Notes: generated by a model from the sequence alone, not told the origin. Positions 31,977 to 41,295 are shown, counted from the first letter of the stretch. The stretch: 64,000 bases of DNA from Paenibacillus sp. CF384 (GCF_900106745.1 NZ_FNNV01000010.1:1-64000); one strand, 5' to 3'. A program made the numbers and translations.

Positions 31977-33767
31977 ATGAACCAAGTACCAAAACGTTCC
32001 GAAACCGCAGCTGAGCACCGCTGGCAGCTGGAGGACATTTTCGCGGATCAATCCGCATGGGACAAGGAATATGCACAAGCGAAAGAGCAGATGAAGAAAG
32101 TAGAAGCTTATCAAGGAAAATTAGCGGACCCTGCGCAGCTCAAAGCTTGCTTCGAGCTTGAGGACGAGCTGTCTCTCAAAGTAGAACGACTCTACGTGTA
32201 CGCGAACATGAAGCATCACGAGGATACGGCAGAGCCGGGCTTCCAAGCACTCTCCGACAAATCGAAGAAGCTGAGTGTCGAAACCGGCGAAGCGCTCTCG
32301 TTTATTACCCCTGAGGTGCTTAGCCTCTCGGATGAAGCGCTCCAAAGCATGATCAACAACCCGGATCTCGCGAAATACCGCCATACGTTGGAAGAAATGA
32401 GCCGCCAGAAGGCGCATGTGCTCTCCAAATCCGAAGAAGCGCTGCTCGCGCAGGTCGGCAACATCAGCCAAGCTCCGGGCACGATCTTCAGCATGCTGAA
32501 CAACGCCGACATGAAATTCCCGAAAGTGAAAGACGAGAACGGCGAAGAAGTTGAATTGTCCCATGGTCGTTACATACAGTTTCTTGAGAGCAAGAACCGT
32601 GAAGTGCGCGAAGGTGCTTTTAAAGCGATGTACGACACGTACGGCAAACTCAAGAACACACTCGCTTCCACGCTTAGCGCCAATGTAACGAAGAACTTGT
32701 TCTATTCACGCGCTCGCAAGTATCCTTCTACGCTCGAAATGTCGCTCTATGGAGACAACATTCCGAAGGAAGTGTATACGAATCTTATCGGCACCATTCA
32801 CAAGTATCTTCCGCTCATGCATCGCTACATGGAGCTTCGCAAGAAGTTGCTGAAGGTTGATGAGCTCCATATGTATGACCTGTTCGCTCCTCTTGTAGAT
32901 GAGTTCAAAATGGACATCACCTTCGAGGAAGCGAAGAAAACCGTCAGCGAAAGCTTGAAGCCGCTCGGCAGCGATTATTTGTCGGTCCTGCAGGATGGTT
33001 TCGATAAGGGCTGGATCGACGTCTACGAGAATGAAGGCAAACGAAGCGGCGCATATAGCTGGGGCGCTTTCGGCACGCACCCGTACGTGCTGCTCAACCA
33101 CAAGGATAACTTGAACAGCATGTTCACGTTGACGCACGAGATGGGCCATGCGCTTCATTCCTACTATTCCGACAACAATCAGGATTACCGCGACGCGCAA
33201 TATACGATCTTCTTGGCCGAAGTGGCCTCGACGCTCAATGAAGCGCTGCTCATGGATTACATGCTGAAGAAGTCGACCGATCCGAAAGAAAAAATGTACC
33301 TGCTGACCTACTATGCGGACCAGTTCCGCACAACGGTCTTCCGTCAAACGATGTTCGCTGAATTCGAGAAAATCATTCACGAGCGCGCAGAGGAAGGCGA
33401 GTCCTTGACGCCGCAGGAGTTCAGTAAAATTTATTACGACCTGAACAAGCTGTACTATGGCGACGGCATGGTCATCGATAAAGACATCGAGATGGAATGG
33501 GGACGTATCCCGCATTTCTACACCAGCTTCTACGTGTACAAATACGCGACGGGCTTCTCCGCAGCTACCAGCTTCTCCAAGCAGATTCTGGAGGAAGGCG
33601 CTCCTGCGGTTGAGCGTTACCTCGGCTTCCTGAAGAGCGGCGGCAGCGACTACTCCATCAATATCTTGAAGAAAGCCGGCGTCGATATGTCGACACCGGA
33701 ACCGATCGAGCAAGCGATGAGCGTGTTCGAACAATTGATCGAGCAAATGGAGCAGCTGACTTCTTAA
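31977..33767 (+). CDS. pepF: Oligoendopeptidase F
   Basis: A 596-residue zinc metallopeptidase of the M3B family that cuts short peptides of roughly 7 to 17 residues. The zinc motif HEMGH is at 387-391, and the downstream Glu ligand lies in FLAEVASTLNEALL. Other family segments are MSLYGDNIPKEVY and GAYSWGAFGTHPYVLLN. The chosen ATG has AGGAGG six bases upstream. The frame continues 47 codons upstream, and that part encodes a signal-peptide-like stretch (see findings). It is monocistronic with a strong terminator. Confidence 0.95.
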   Translation: MNQVPKRSETAAEHRWQLEDIFADQSAWDKEYAQAKEQMKKVEAYQGKLADPAQLKACFELEDELSLKVERLYVYANMKHHEDTAEPGFQALSDKSKKLSVETGEALSFITPEVLSLSDEALQSMINNPDLAKYRHTLEEMSRQKAHVLSKSEEALLAQVGNISQAPGTIFSMLNNADMKFPKVKDENGEEVELSHGRYIQFLESKNREVREGAFKAMYDTYGKLKNTLASTLSANVTKNLFYSRARKYPSTLEMSLYGDNIPKEVYTNLIGTIHKYLPLMHRYMELRKKLLKVDELHMYDLFAPLVDEFKMDITFEEAKKTVSESLKPLGSDYLSVLQDGFDKGWIDVYENEGKRSGAYSWGAFGTHPYVLLNHKDNLNSMFTLTHEMGHALHSYYSDNNQDYRDAQYTIFLAEVASTLNEALLMDYMLKKSTDPKEKMYLLTYYADQFRTTVFRQTMFAEFEKIIHERAEEGESLTPQEFSKIYYDLNKLYYGDGMVIDKDIEMEWGRIPHFYTSFYVYKYATGFSAATSFSKQILEEGAPAVERYLGFLKSGGSDYSINILKKAGVDMSTPEPIEQAMSVFEQLIEQMEQLTS

Positions 33768-33782
33768 GCTGCCCTAGTTATA

Positions 33783-33821
33783 AAAGAGAAAGAGCAGCCG
33801 AGCCGGCTGCTCTTTCTCTTT
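33783..33821. terminator. Bidirectional terminator after pepF
   Basis: AAAGAGAAAGAGCAGCC pairs perfectly with GGCTGCTCTTTCTCTTT around a 5-base loop. It is shared by the convergent pepF and SsuE-like genes. Confidence 0.88.
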
Positions 33822-33830
33822 GCGCAGTTA

Positions 33831-34391
33831 TTACGGCTGGGACGGCGTCCGCAGCGAAGCAAACAATTCGGTCGCTTCAGCGAACGAAGCCACAGCGCCG
33901 TCCAAGCGCTGAACGAGCTCTTCATCCAGCTGCAGTCCGCCGGCTTCCGTCTTCTTGATTTGTGAATCTACGGCATATACGCCTGCAGAGACATGTCGCG
34001 CATATAACGCCGATAGTACCGGTTTAAGCGCATAATCGATCGTTAGCAAATGAGCAATCGTACCGCCAATGAACAGCGGCAGCACTACCTTCCCTTCCAG
34101 ACCGGTCTGCGGCAGCAAATCCAGATAGGTCTTGAGCACACCTGTGAATGAAGCTTTGTACACCGGACTAGCTACAATGACCGCATCTGCATCAGTGATC
34201 TGCTTATTGGCATCTTTAATCGCGGGGCTGTCCCAGCGGGCTAATATGAGATCTTCTGCCGGTAGCGAGGCTACATGCAGCGAGCTCACTTCCCAGCCGA
34301 GCCCTTGAAGCTTGGCTTCGGCGTAATCGGTCAAGCCATTCAAACGAGATATCGGATTCGGACTTCCTGAAATAATGACTACTTTCGGCAT
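33831..34391 (-). CDS. NADPH-dependent FMN reductase, SsuE-like
   Basis: A 186-residue flavodoxin-fold reductase. ISGSPNPISRLNGLTDYAE is the phosphate-binding loop, and VASPVYKASFTGVLKTYLDLLP is the SsuE hallmark. GLEGKVVLPLFIGGTIAHLL follows. SsuE supplies reduced FMN to alkanesulfonate monooxygenase SsuD, but no ssuABCD genes are near. It may serve another monooxygenase or act in flavin or quinone reduction. A 12-base palindrome overlaps its -10. Confidence 0.9.
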   Translation of the reverse strand: MPKVVIISGSPNPISRLNGLTDYAEAKLQGLGWEVSSLHVASLPAEDLILARWDSPAIKDANKQITDADAVIVASPVYKASFTGVLKTYLDLLPQTGLEGKVVLPLFIGGTIAHLLTIDYALKPVLSALYARHVSAGVYAVDSQIKKTEAGGLQLDEELVQRLDGAVASFAEATELFASLRTPSQP

Positions 34392-34454
34392 TGCTGCTCA
34401 CACTCCCGATATATAGGCTAAATTTAGCTTGCACTGGCAATCCATCTTATGGGA

Positions 34455-34485
34455 TTAGTATACTAACACAATTCCGATATGTAAA
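34455..34485 (-). promoter_or_regulatory. SsuE-like gene promoter with palindrome on the -10
   Basis: On the minus strand TTTACA (34480-34485), 17 bases and TATACT (34457-34462). The perfect palindrome TTAGTATACTAA (34455-34466) covers the -10, suggesting a repressor operator. Confidence 0.6.
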
Positions 34486-34497
34486 CTATGAATAGAA

Positions 34498-34556
34498 GAA
34501 AAATAATCCGGGAGACTTGCCTCTACCTCTACGGTAACAGGCAATCTTCCCGGATT
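34498..34556 (-). terminator. Intrinsic terminator of the ABC transporter operon
   Basis: On the minus strand AATCCGGGAAGATTGCC (34540-34556) pairs with GGCAAGTCTCCCGGATT (34505-34521) and continues into ATTTTTC. Confidence 0.85.
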
Positions 34557-34564
34557 GCATCCCA

Positions 34565-35449
34565 TTATTTGGCTTCAGGCGGGTACAGAATGATGCGGCC
34601 TTCTTCCATCTCTACCCGCACTTTATTCTTCTCTTTGAATTCATCCGCTTGCAGATACGAAGCCGGGATTTGCAGCCTCCCTGCTTTATCGATAACGGCA
34701 TATTCCACATGGCTTTCTTCCGCTTCGAAGATACTGCCGTTCGCAAGCGCCGCAAGTTCTTCCGCATACGATTGCCGTCTGATGATCTCAGAAGATGTTT
34801 TGCCGTCGCGGATCGCTACGACCCGGTCAACCTTACGCGCGAGCAATGGGTCATGCGTAACGATAACAATCGTGATGCCCATTCTGCTGTTCAGTTCCCG
34901 GAACAGGTCCAGAATTTGATTGGACATGCGCGTGTCGAGCGAGCCTGTCGGCTCATCGGCAAGCAGCAGCTTCGGTTCGTTCGCGAGCGCTATGGCAATG
35001 GCTACCCGCTGCTGCTCGCCACCAGAGAGCTCGCTTAGCCGGTTCTTAATACGGTGGCTTAGACCAACCGCCTCCAGCAATTCAAGCGCGCGCAGCCGTT
35101 TACCTCGGCCTTTCAACAGAATCGGCAGCTCCACGTTCTCCAGCGCAGTCAAATACGGAATCAGGTTGCGCGCGTTGCTCTGCCATACGAAACCTACCGT
35201 CTCCCGTTTGTATTTGACCAGATCGCGTTCCGTAAATTTAAGCAAATCCTTACCGTCCACAAGCAGCTTACCGGCGGAAGGGCGATCAAGTCCTCCCAGC
35301 ATGTTCAGCAGCGTAGATTTACCGCTGCCGCTGTTGCCGATAATCGCCATCAGCTCGCCGGCCTCAACATGAAGGTCAAGCCCTTGCAGAGCTACGACCT
35401 CCAGATCATCCGTCTTATAAATTTTGACAAGCCCGTCGCAATGAATCAT
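34565..35449 (-). CDS. ABC transporter ATPase with C-terminal AbrB-like domain
   Basis: A 294-residue ATPase of the MacB/LolD (FtsX-partner) type. Walker [11 protein letters not shown]-loop region VWQSNARN, signature LSGGEQQR, Walker [13 protein letters not shown] and the switch His in IVTHD are all present. After the ATPase core comes an extra domain at about 246-294. Its pattern [15 protein letters not shown] ... [15 protein letters not shown] matches the swapped-hairpin SpoVT/AbrB fold. This is unusual for an ABC subunit and could mediate dimerisation or DNA contact. It is the last gene of the operon, 3 bases after the permease. Confidence 0.9.
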   Translation of the reverse strand: MIHCDGLVKIYKTDDLEVVALQGLDLHVEAGELMAIIGNSGSGKSTLLNMLGGLDRPSAGKLLVDGKDLLKFTERDLVKYKRETVGFVWQSNARNLIPYLTALENVELPILLKGRGKRLRALELLEAVGLSHRIKNRLSELSGGEQQRVAIAIALANEPKLLLADEPTGSLDTRMSNQILDLFRELNSRMGITIVIVTHDPLLARKVDRVVAIRDGKTSSEIIRRQSYAEELAALANGSIFEAEESHVEYAVIDKAGRLQIPASYLQADEFKEKNKVRVEMEEGRIILYPPEAK

Positions 35450-35452
35450 GTT

Positions 35453-38329
35453 TTATTCCTCCCCAAGCTTCAGCGCTTGCGTAATTTTCATACGCGAAAC
35501 CCGAATGCCGAGCACCGCTAGCCCAATTGTCAGCATGACGCCTACGACGCTGTACAACTGCACATAATCGCTTAGCTGACGGACAATTTCGAATGGCGGC
35601 ACTTGATCCGAAGCGTTGAAGGACAGCTGGAACAGCGGAACGAACTGACTGCTCACCTCATTGCCGATCAGTACCCCGAACAGGATGGCGGCGGCTGAAG
35701 TTAACAGCTGTTCACTTAGCAGCATGCCGATAATCTGCATAAACGAAATTCCCATCGCTCGTAAAATACCGAATTGCAGCGTCCTGCCCGATAACGTAAG
35801 CACCCAGAACAAGAGGAAACCGAAGAAGCTGATCATCATCGATATAACGAAGCCGAGCGTCATCACACCGTTAATCGCCAGTCGGAACGGATCGTTCTTC
35901 GAGCGGATCAGCAGCTGATTGGCATCCACCAGCTTCTCAACCGGTATTTGCTTCTTCTCGAGGTCAGCGTATATAACCGAGCTCGTTGCGTTTTCTTTCA
36001 GCTTAATCCATACCTCGTAGGGTTCAAGCGCGAGATGGTTCTGAATATACGACAGGTGACCGACAATTAAATTCGGCAGTCGCACATTCGGATCGTCCTG
36101 GTTGCCTGACTGAGGCAGCGGATTCCATCCCGGCCAATAATCGATAATCCCGTATACGATGAAATTCGCATTGTCGAGCCCTGCCCACTTAGCAGAGACC
36201 GGGTCGCCCGGTTTGACCTTGAATTTGTCAGCGATGGATCTGGAGATGAGCACCGCCTTTGGGTTACTGGCAATCAGGTTCAAGTAGCTGTTGATCGGGT
36301 ACTCCAGCAATCCTCCGCGCATCCATGCGACTTTACCGAATTCATACGTATCGATTCCGTATAGGGATGTCCCGCCATTCTGCCCATTAGCTGAGAAATT
36401 GGCATCGTCCTTGCGGAACACACGCGCTGCCGTATCCACGCCGGCCAGCTCCGTCATCGTAATGAACGAAGGCTCCGTATACGTGACAACCTTCGGAGTT
36501 TGAACCGCTCCCGCATCATCCGCATTAACCATGGCCGGCATACCTGCCGGCGCCGGAGGCGGCTTGTCGTTATCCCAGTGAACGGACAATTGGATATCCG
36601 AACCTGTCGTGTATTGAATCTTATCTTCCATATTCCCGTTAATCGTACGTGCTGCATTGGCGCTGAAGAGCCCCATTGCCACGGTCATGATAAGGAACAC
36701 TTTGATTGTTAAATACTGCGAAGATGATCGGCTGATCTGCAGCAGGGTGGAATACAGCGCAGGTGTCCACCATCTACGCCCGATCCAGAATACCAGCTTA
36801 ATCAGCCACGGATAGATCCGAAGAATGAATAGACCTGTTCCCAAGCTGAAGATTGCAGGCATAAAGAACAGCAGCGGCTCCATCTGGAGCGCGTTCGGGT
36901 CCAGTGCGAGTGCCTTCAAATCGGCCATCCGATTGTTAAAGCCATATAACATGTAGACCGCAAAGCCAAGCAACAGAATGTCTATGCCTGTTTTGTGCCA
37001 GAATGACATTTTGTTGGAGCGCGCCATCTGCTGTTTATGGCCGACAATTGAAATACGCGTTGCCAAGAATGCCGGAACCAGAATAAGAATAATGGAACCA
37101 ATAACGGCAGCACCGGCAATTCGATAAGAGGTGCTGTTCAGTACTACATCCAGCGAGGAGCGCTGCACGAACTCCAAGAATCCGCTTGAAGCCCCTAAAA
37201 TTTTGGTGAAATAGACGCCTATGAATGGGCCAACCGCAAGCGCCAGTATACCAAGCAAGAGGCTTTCGACCAGAAAGACGAGCATAATTTGCAGACGGCT
37301 TGCGCCGCGGCTGCGCAGTACGGATATCTCTGTCTTCTGCCTATCAATAATCAGATTAGCTGCCATGTACAAGTAGAACGCAAGCATGAACATGACCGGT
37401 GAATATAAGGACCAGAGCATGATGTCGAGCTTGTCTTTCTTTACCGTATAGGTAGCAATCGAATTCTTAGCCGGCATGTCCACTGACGAAATGCCAAGAC
37501 GCATGTTGAAATAATTGTTCATGGCTGTATATTGACCCAAATACGTATCGATACGGTCGATATTCATCTGTTCATAATTGAGCGAATACTGCCAGGAAAG
37601 CACAGAAATTTTCAACAAGCCTTGGTTCTCAATGAAATCGCGGTTGAACTGCTTGAACGGAATATAGAAGGACGTATTATACGACTCCACATTGAACTGA
37701 TCATACGCATTGTCCTGTTTCGACTCCACGATTCCTACCGGAATGATGTGCAGCTGCTGACCTGTATCCTTATTCGTATACACGAACTCATGATCAAGAT
37801 CACGCTTAAGATCAATGATGAACTTCTGCGTAACAAGCGCTTCGTAAACACCGTCGCTGCGACTCGCATCGGGCATCCGTCCGTCAATGAGATGCACCCG
37901 CTTCTCGATATCCGAGACGGTACGAAGGCTTCCCGTTACGCTCATTTCTTTCTTCTCACGTTCGGAGGCATCGACAGGCAGTATCTTGAAAGACTGCGTT
38001 GCCCTCGACATGATATACGATTGTGTATCCAAGCCAAGGCGCTGCGGCGCATTGTACATATACCGATCCGCTTTGCCGATCAGACTTCTGATTTCGTCAA
38101 AATTTCTCGTTCCGGAAACCGAAGTAGAGGCTCTTAAGGAGCCCGGATAGACGTTCTGATCCTTCTGAAGCTGTTGAAGCTCTTTAAATAACGTACGCTG
38201 CAAAATCGCATGCGAGTATAGCGGCATGGAGCTGAACAGCGCTACGCAGATCGTAAGCCCAAACCATAAATTAAGCTGCAGCCAACGATTCTTCGCCATT
38301 TTACGAAAAATCATCGTCCAGATTGCCAT
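35453..38329 (-). CDS. Large FtsX-type ABC transporter permease
   Basis: A 958-residue permease. A first membrane segment (about 17-38) is followed by a large extracellular domain (about 40-310), three or four membrane segments (about 315-435), further segments near 455-545, a second extracellular domain (about 560-815) and a final group of three segments. The last group carries the FtsX motif GILRAMGISFMQIIGMLLSEQLL; a matching ISVLRSRGASRLQIMLVFLVESLL lies in the first half. It fits MacB-like transporters that move lipids or peptides or transmit signals instead of importing. It is preceded by AAGAGGTG. Confidence 0.9.
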   Translation of the reverse strand: MAIWTMIFRKMAKNRWLQLNLWFGLTICVALFSSMPLYSHAILQRTLFKELQQLQKDQNVYPGSLRASTSVSGTRNFDEIRSLIGKADRYMYNAPQRLGLDTQSYIMSRATQSFKILPVDASEREKKEMSVTGSLRTVSDIEKRVHLIDGRMPDASRSDGVYEALVTQKFIIDLKRDLDHEFVYTNKDTGQQLHIIPVGIVESKQDNAYDQFNVESYNTSFYIPFKQFNRDFIENQGLLKISVLSWQYSLNYEQMNIDRIDTYLGQYTAMNNYFNMRLGISSVDMPAKNSIATYTVKKDKLDIMLWSLYSPVMFMLAFYLYMAANLIIDRQKTEISVLRSRGASRLQIMLVFLVESLLLGILALAVGPFIGVYFTKILGASSGFLEFVQRSSLDVVLNSTSYRIAGAAVIGSIILILVPAFLATRISIVGHKQQMARSNKMSFWHKTGIDILLLGFAVYMLYGFNNRMADLKALALDPNALQMEPLLFFMPAIFSLGTGLFILRIYPWLIKLVFWIGRRWWTPALYSTLLQISRSSSQYLTIKVFLIMTVAMGLFSANAARTINGNMEDKIQYTTGSDIQLSVHWDNDKPPPAPAGMPAMVNADDAGAVQTPKVVTYTEPSFITMTELAGVDTAARVFRKDDANFSANGQNGGTSLYGIDTYEFGKVAWMRGGLLEYPINSYLNLIASNPKAVLISRSIADKFKVKPGDPVSAKWAGLDNANFIVYGIIDYWPGWNPLPQSGNQDDPNVRLPNLIVGHLSYIQNHLALEPYEVWIKLKENATSSVIYADLEKKQIPVEKLVDANQLLIRSKNDPFRLAINGVMTLGFVISMMISFFGFLLFWVLTLSGRTLQFGILRAMGISFMQIIGMLLSEQLLTSAAAILFGVLIGNEVSSQFVPLFQLSFNASDQVPPFEIVRQLSDYVQLYSVVGVMLTIGLAVLGIRVSRMKITQALKLGEE

Positions 38330-38361
38330 CGGTTCACCTCTTCTCTTCTCAGGAGCTGAAA

Positions 38362-39417
38362 TTAGTTATTCAGGATCACTTTCATGCCCGGATCTAATCC
38401 TTTGACGATTTCGACTTCAGTTGAAGTCATAATCCCCGGCTGGACGTCGATTTCTTTGCGGCGGTCGCCATCCAGCGCTTGTACGTAGGTGCGTCCCAAA
38501 TAAGTACGCAGGCCGCTCCGCGGTATGACAACGACATTGTCGCGTTTCTCGAGCACGATATGAATGTCGATTGTTTTGCCGAGCTCGAACGTCTTGTCCG
38601 GTTTGTTGATGGCAATATAGAGCAGCCGCGTATTGCGATCGTCGATTTCTTTGTTTAACGTAATCGGTGCATCCGAAGGGGATTGCAGCACTTTACCCTC
38701 TAATTTCTTATCGCCCACTTTAATCTGGACGGCCATGTCGCGTTGTACGCCGGCAATTTGCTTCGGATCCTCGGCCGTGTAAATCAAGTAAAGCTGCGTC
38801 GGGTCTGCTACAGACACAAGCGGCGTATATCCGTTCAGCCCATCGCCCGGCGACTTCGTGTCCAAATAAGATACGATCCCGTTGATTGGTGTCGTTAATT
38901 TCGCGGACTCAAACTGATCATTCATCGAATCAAGCAACAGCTGTTCCCGCTCCAGATCGATCTCCTTCATGCGCAGATCATTACCGGTAACACCGCTTTG
39001 CTTCACTCGGAAATACTCGATCTGAGCACGTTCCAGGCTTAGCTTCTGCAGCTTCACGCGAAGGTCCAAATCCCCCATATCCAGCTCGGCCACCAATTGT
39101 CCAGCCTTCACTTCATCACCGAGCTTCACGTGAAGCTCCTTCAATCTTCCGCTTTCCTTATAGAAGAGGGGCACATTCTTGCTCGATGCAACTACAGCCG
39201 CACCGGAGAAGCTCCTCTCTATTGTCGCCTTCTTCACTTCGATGGCATCTACCTTCTCCGCAGCAGGCTGCACAAGCGGCGGCTGCAGGACAACTTGCTT
39301 CTGCGGCAGAAGCGAGCAGCCGGATAGCAGCGAAGCCGCGACCATTACGACGGCAGCCTCCTTGACGAACGATCTGCGGCGATGTTTACGCGTTAGGTTC
39401 TGAGACAATCTCTCCAT
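38362..39417 (-). CDS. Lipoprotein membrane-fusion adaptor (MacA/HlyD-like)
   Basis: About 351 residues. A basic N-terminus and hydrophobic stretch end in the lipobox LLSGCS, so the protein is likely anchored to the outer face of the membrane. Then come the barrel-sandwich half GRLKELHVKLGDEVKAGQLVAELD, a coiled-coil hairpin (about 120-165), the second half LTTPINGIVSYLDTKSPGDGL and C-terminal beta domains. This is the adaptor of a MacAB-type system. The start is uncertain: ATG at 39417 abuts GGAGG, and TTG at 39408 has better spacing. Either overlaps the end of the upstream ATPase gene. Confidence 0.88.
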   Translation of the reverse strand: MERLSQNLTRKHRRRSFVKEAAVVMVAASLLSGCSLLPQKQVVLQPPLVQPAAEKVDAIEVKKATIERSFSGAAVVASSKNVPLFYKESGRLKELHVKLGDEVKAGQLVAELDMGDLDLRVKLQKLSLERAQIEYFRVKQSGVTGNDLRMKEIDLEREQLLLDSMNDQFESAKLTTPINGIVSYLDTKSPGDGLNGYTPLVSVADPTQLYLIYTAEDPKQIAGVQRDMAVQIKVGDKKLEGKVLQSPSDAPITLNKEIDDRNTRLLYIAINKPDKTFELGKTIDIHIVLEKRDNVVVIPRSGLRTYLGRTYVQALDGDRRKEIDVQPGIMTSTEVEIVKGLDPGMKVILNN

Positions 39418-40108
39418 CCTCCAATGCAATAACATGATCGACGATTTCCATAATCCCGGGGTCGTGTGTCGTCATGACAACGGTCATTCCCAGGTTCTCC
39501 ACAAGGTCGCGGAATACTTTAATGACCTGCAGCCCCATTCGGCTGTCCAGCTCGGCAGTAGGCTCATCCGCCAGCAGTAGAACCGGTCTATGCGCAATTG
39601 CTCTGGCAATCGCAACACGCTGCTGTTCTCCCCCCGAGAGCTCGGGCGGGCGATGCTTCATACGGGATTTCATGCCAACCCACTCCAACGCTTGTTCGGC
39701 GCGTTCCTTATGCAGCTTCGAATCGCTGCCTGCGATGCGAAGCCCAAACTCTACATTCTCGTACGCGGACATAAGCGGAATAAGGCCGAAAGCTTGGAAA
39801 ACAAGGCCAAGGTTCGTTCTGCGCCAAGTGCTGCGCTGCTTCTCGGGCAATCTGGAAATAATTTGACCGTTAAAATAAACGTCGCCTTCTGTCGGCTGAT
39901 CCAGCGCTGCCAGTAAATTCAGCAGCGTCGTCTTGCCGGAGCCGGAACGACCTTTAAGCGCGATCATCGAGCCCTTGTTAATCCTCAGGTTAATATTCTT
40001 GACAGCGGTTACAGAATTGTCACCGCGGCCGAATACGCGTTTCACATTATCCGCTTGGAGCAGCGGAAGGTTGCTGGCAATCGGCGATTCCGCCGTATGG
40101 ATCTTCAC
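39386..40108 (-). CDS. ABC transporter ATPase (LolD/MacB type)
   Basis: A 240-residue ATPase with Walker A GRSGSGKTT, signature LSGGEQQR, Walker [13 protein letters not shown] and H-loop MTTHD. It is the first gene of the four-gene operon behind a strong promoter. A second ATPase (34565-35449) shares the signature style, so the two may form a heterodimer on the single large permease. No AbrB-like extension is present here. Confidence 0.93.
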   Translation of the reverse strand: MKIHTAESPIASNLPLLQADNVKRVFGRGDNSVTAVKNINLRINKGSMIALKGRSGSGKTTLLNLLAALDQPTEGDVYFNGQIISRLPEKQRSTWRRTNLGLVFQAFGLIPLMSAYENVEFGLRIAGSDSKLHKERAEQALEWVGMKSRMKHRPPELSGGEQQRVAIARAIAHRPVLLLADEPTAELDSRMGLQVIKVFRDLVENLGMTVVMTTHDPGIMEIVDHVIALEDGEIVSEPNA

Positions 40109-40180
40109 GTGCGGCCATTCTCCTTCCCGAATCTATGAATTCGTTTTCATTTCGATCTGTAAAAATTTTCTATTAGAGTA

Positions 40181-40209
40181 AGAATACTAGTCGACACCTA
40201 GGCTGTCAA
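40181..40209 (-). promoter_or_regulatory. ABC operon promoter
   Basis: On the minus strand a perfect TTGACA (40204-40209), 17 bases and TATTCT (40181-40186). The predicted start is near 40174, leaving a leader of about 65 bases. The rest of 40109-40329 holds nothing else recognisable. Confidence 0.7.
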
Positions 40210-40329
40210 CCCGAAAAACCACTCGAATTATACACAATTGCATCCAAAAACGTGAACATTAGGTTGATTATAACTCGTTCAACATCCATTGGGATAGTCT
40301 TAATTCAGATCGCGCGCCGCAGGGAGTTT

Positions 40330-41178
40330 CTAGAAAAAGGCGCAGCCTATGATTAGCGCCAGCAAGCCGGCCAGCGCCGAGGATGCGAAATTCACCGCGT
40401 CGTTGGTCATCCGGGCGAAGCCGCGAATCCGCTGCACGGCGTCGCTGCTGCCGCAGTGCTCGGCGCGCTCTGTTTCGCTGCCGCATATCCGGCAGCGGTA
40501 CATCACTTGCACGGTCGCGCCGAGCAGCGAATCGGCGAAGGCACCGGCCGTGCCGGCGCAAGCCGCGGCGGCGAGCAGCGCGCCCGGCGTGACGCCCGCG
40601 GGCGCAGGCGGCGCGGCGTGGAGCAGCGCCGCTGCTGCGCCGATGAAAGCGGCGCCGGCCAGCGCGGCGAAGCTGCCAAGCGGCGTGACCCCGCCGCTCG
40701 TGCCGGGCGCGACGCGCCGCCCGCTAAGCAGGGCACGCGGAGCGCGGCGGCTGAGCGCGCCGATCTCCGTGGCCCACGTATCCGCGTTCACGGCGGCCAT
40801 CACGCCGACGAATGCGTATACCCAAGCTGCCGCCGGCCAGATGGCATGCCCCGCGCACAGCAGCAGCCCCAGGCCGCCATTGGCCCACACCTGAGCGGCA
40901 TCACGGCGGCCGCTCTTGGCATACTTCGCTTCGGCGGCCTGCTTAGCGGAATGTCTTCGCTTCCATTTGGACCACAGCGAAGAGGATAAGAAGAATGCCA
41001 GCAGCGCGCCGAACCATAGCGGTCCGCCTAAAGCCACATAACCCGTCCCCATAACGGCAGCCGAAACAGCCCCGCTCCCCGATAAGGAGCGGAGCCGATA
41101 GGCTGCCAGTGCGATAGCCGTGCTTCCTACGATCCCCGCTGCCAGCCGCGCTATATCGGAACTCCAAATATCGATCAT
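40330..41178 (-). CDS. DUF92 family membrane protein
   Basis: An Ala-rich protein of about 282 residues with seven or so membrane segments. The DUF92/VTE6 hallmarks are NADTWATEIG, GTSGGVTPLGS and TNDAVNFASS. Relatives in plants and cyanobacteria phosphorylate phytyl phosphate, so a polyprenyl- or CDP-alcohol-like substrate is possible but unproven. Start: the GTG at 41190 lies one base after GGAG, so the ATG at 41178 is preferred. A cysteine pair (CRICGSE) sits in a loop. The middle of the gene is extremely GC-rich compared with its neighbours (see findings). Confidence 0.88.
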   Translation of the reverse strand: MIDIWSSDIARLAAGIVGSTAIALAAYRLRSLSGSGAVSAAVMGTGYVALGGPLWFGALLAFFLSSSLWSKWKRRHSAKQAAEAKYAKSGRRDAAQVWANGGLGLLLCAGHAIWPAAAWVYAFVGVMAAVNADTWATEIGALSRRAPRALLSGRRVAPGTSGGVTPLGSFAALAGAAFIGAAAALLHAAPPAPAGVTPGALLAAAACAGTAGAFADSLLGATVQVMYRCRICGSETERAEHCGSSDAVQRIRGFARMTNDAVNFASSALAGLLALIIGCAFF

Positions 41179-41242
41179 CGTTTCTTTCACGCTCCATACT
41201 CCATTTTTTACATAAGCTTAAGCAGGATTCAATAAAGTTTTG

Positions 41243-41270
41243 TTGAATTGTTACCGTCGAAGAATATACT
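41243..41270 (+). promoter_or_regulatory. HD-GYP gene promoter
   Basis: TTGAAT (41243-41248), 16 bases and TATACT (41265-41270). It gives a very short leader, with the ribosome site at about +6. Confidence 0.5.
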
Positions 41271-41295
41271 TTTTTGTCATTTAAGGAGCGTTCGA

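Noticed and set aside
32706-33746. A 346-codon open frame opposite pepF.
   Set aside because: Antisense shadow of a conserved peptidase gene, without start signals.
33831-34391. Treating the SsuE-like gene as part of a sulfonate utilisation locus.
   Set aside because: No ssuA, ssuB, ssuC or ssuD genes are nearby; only the family name is supported.
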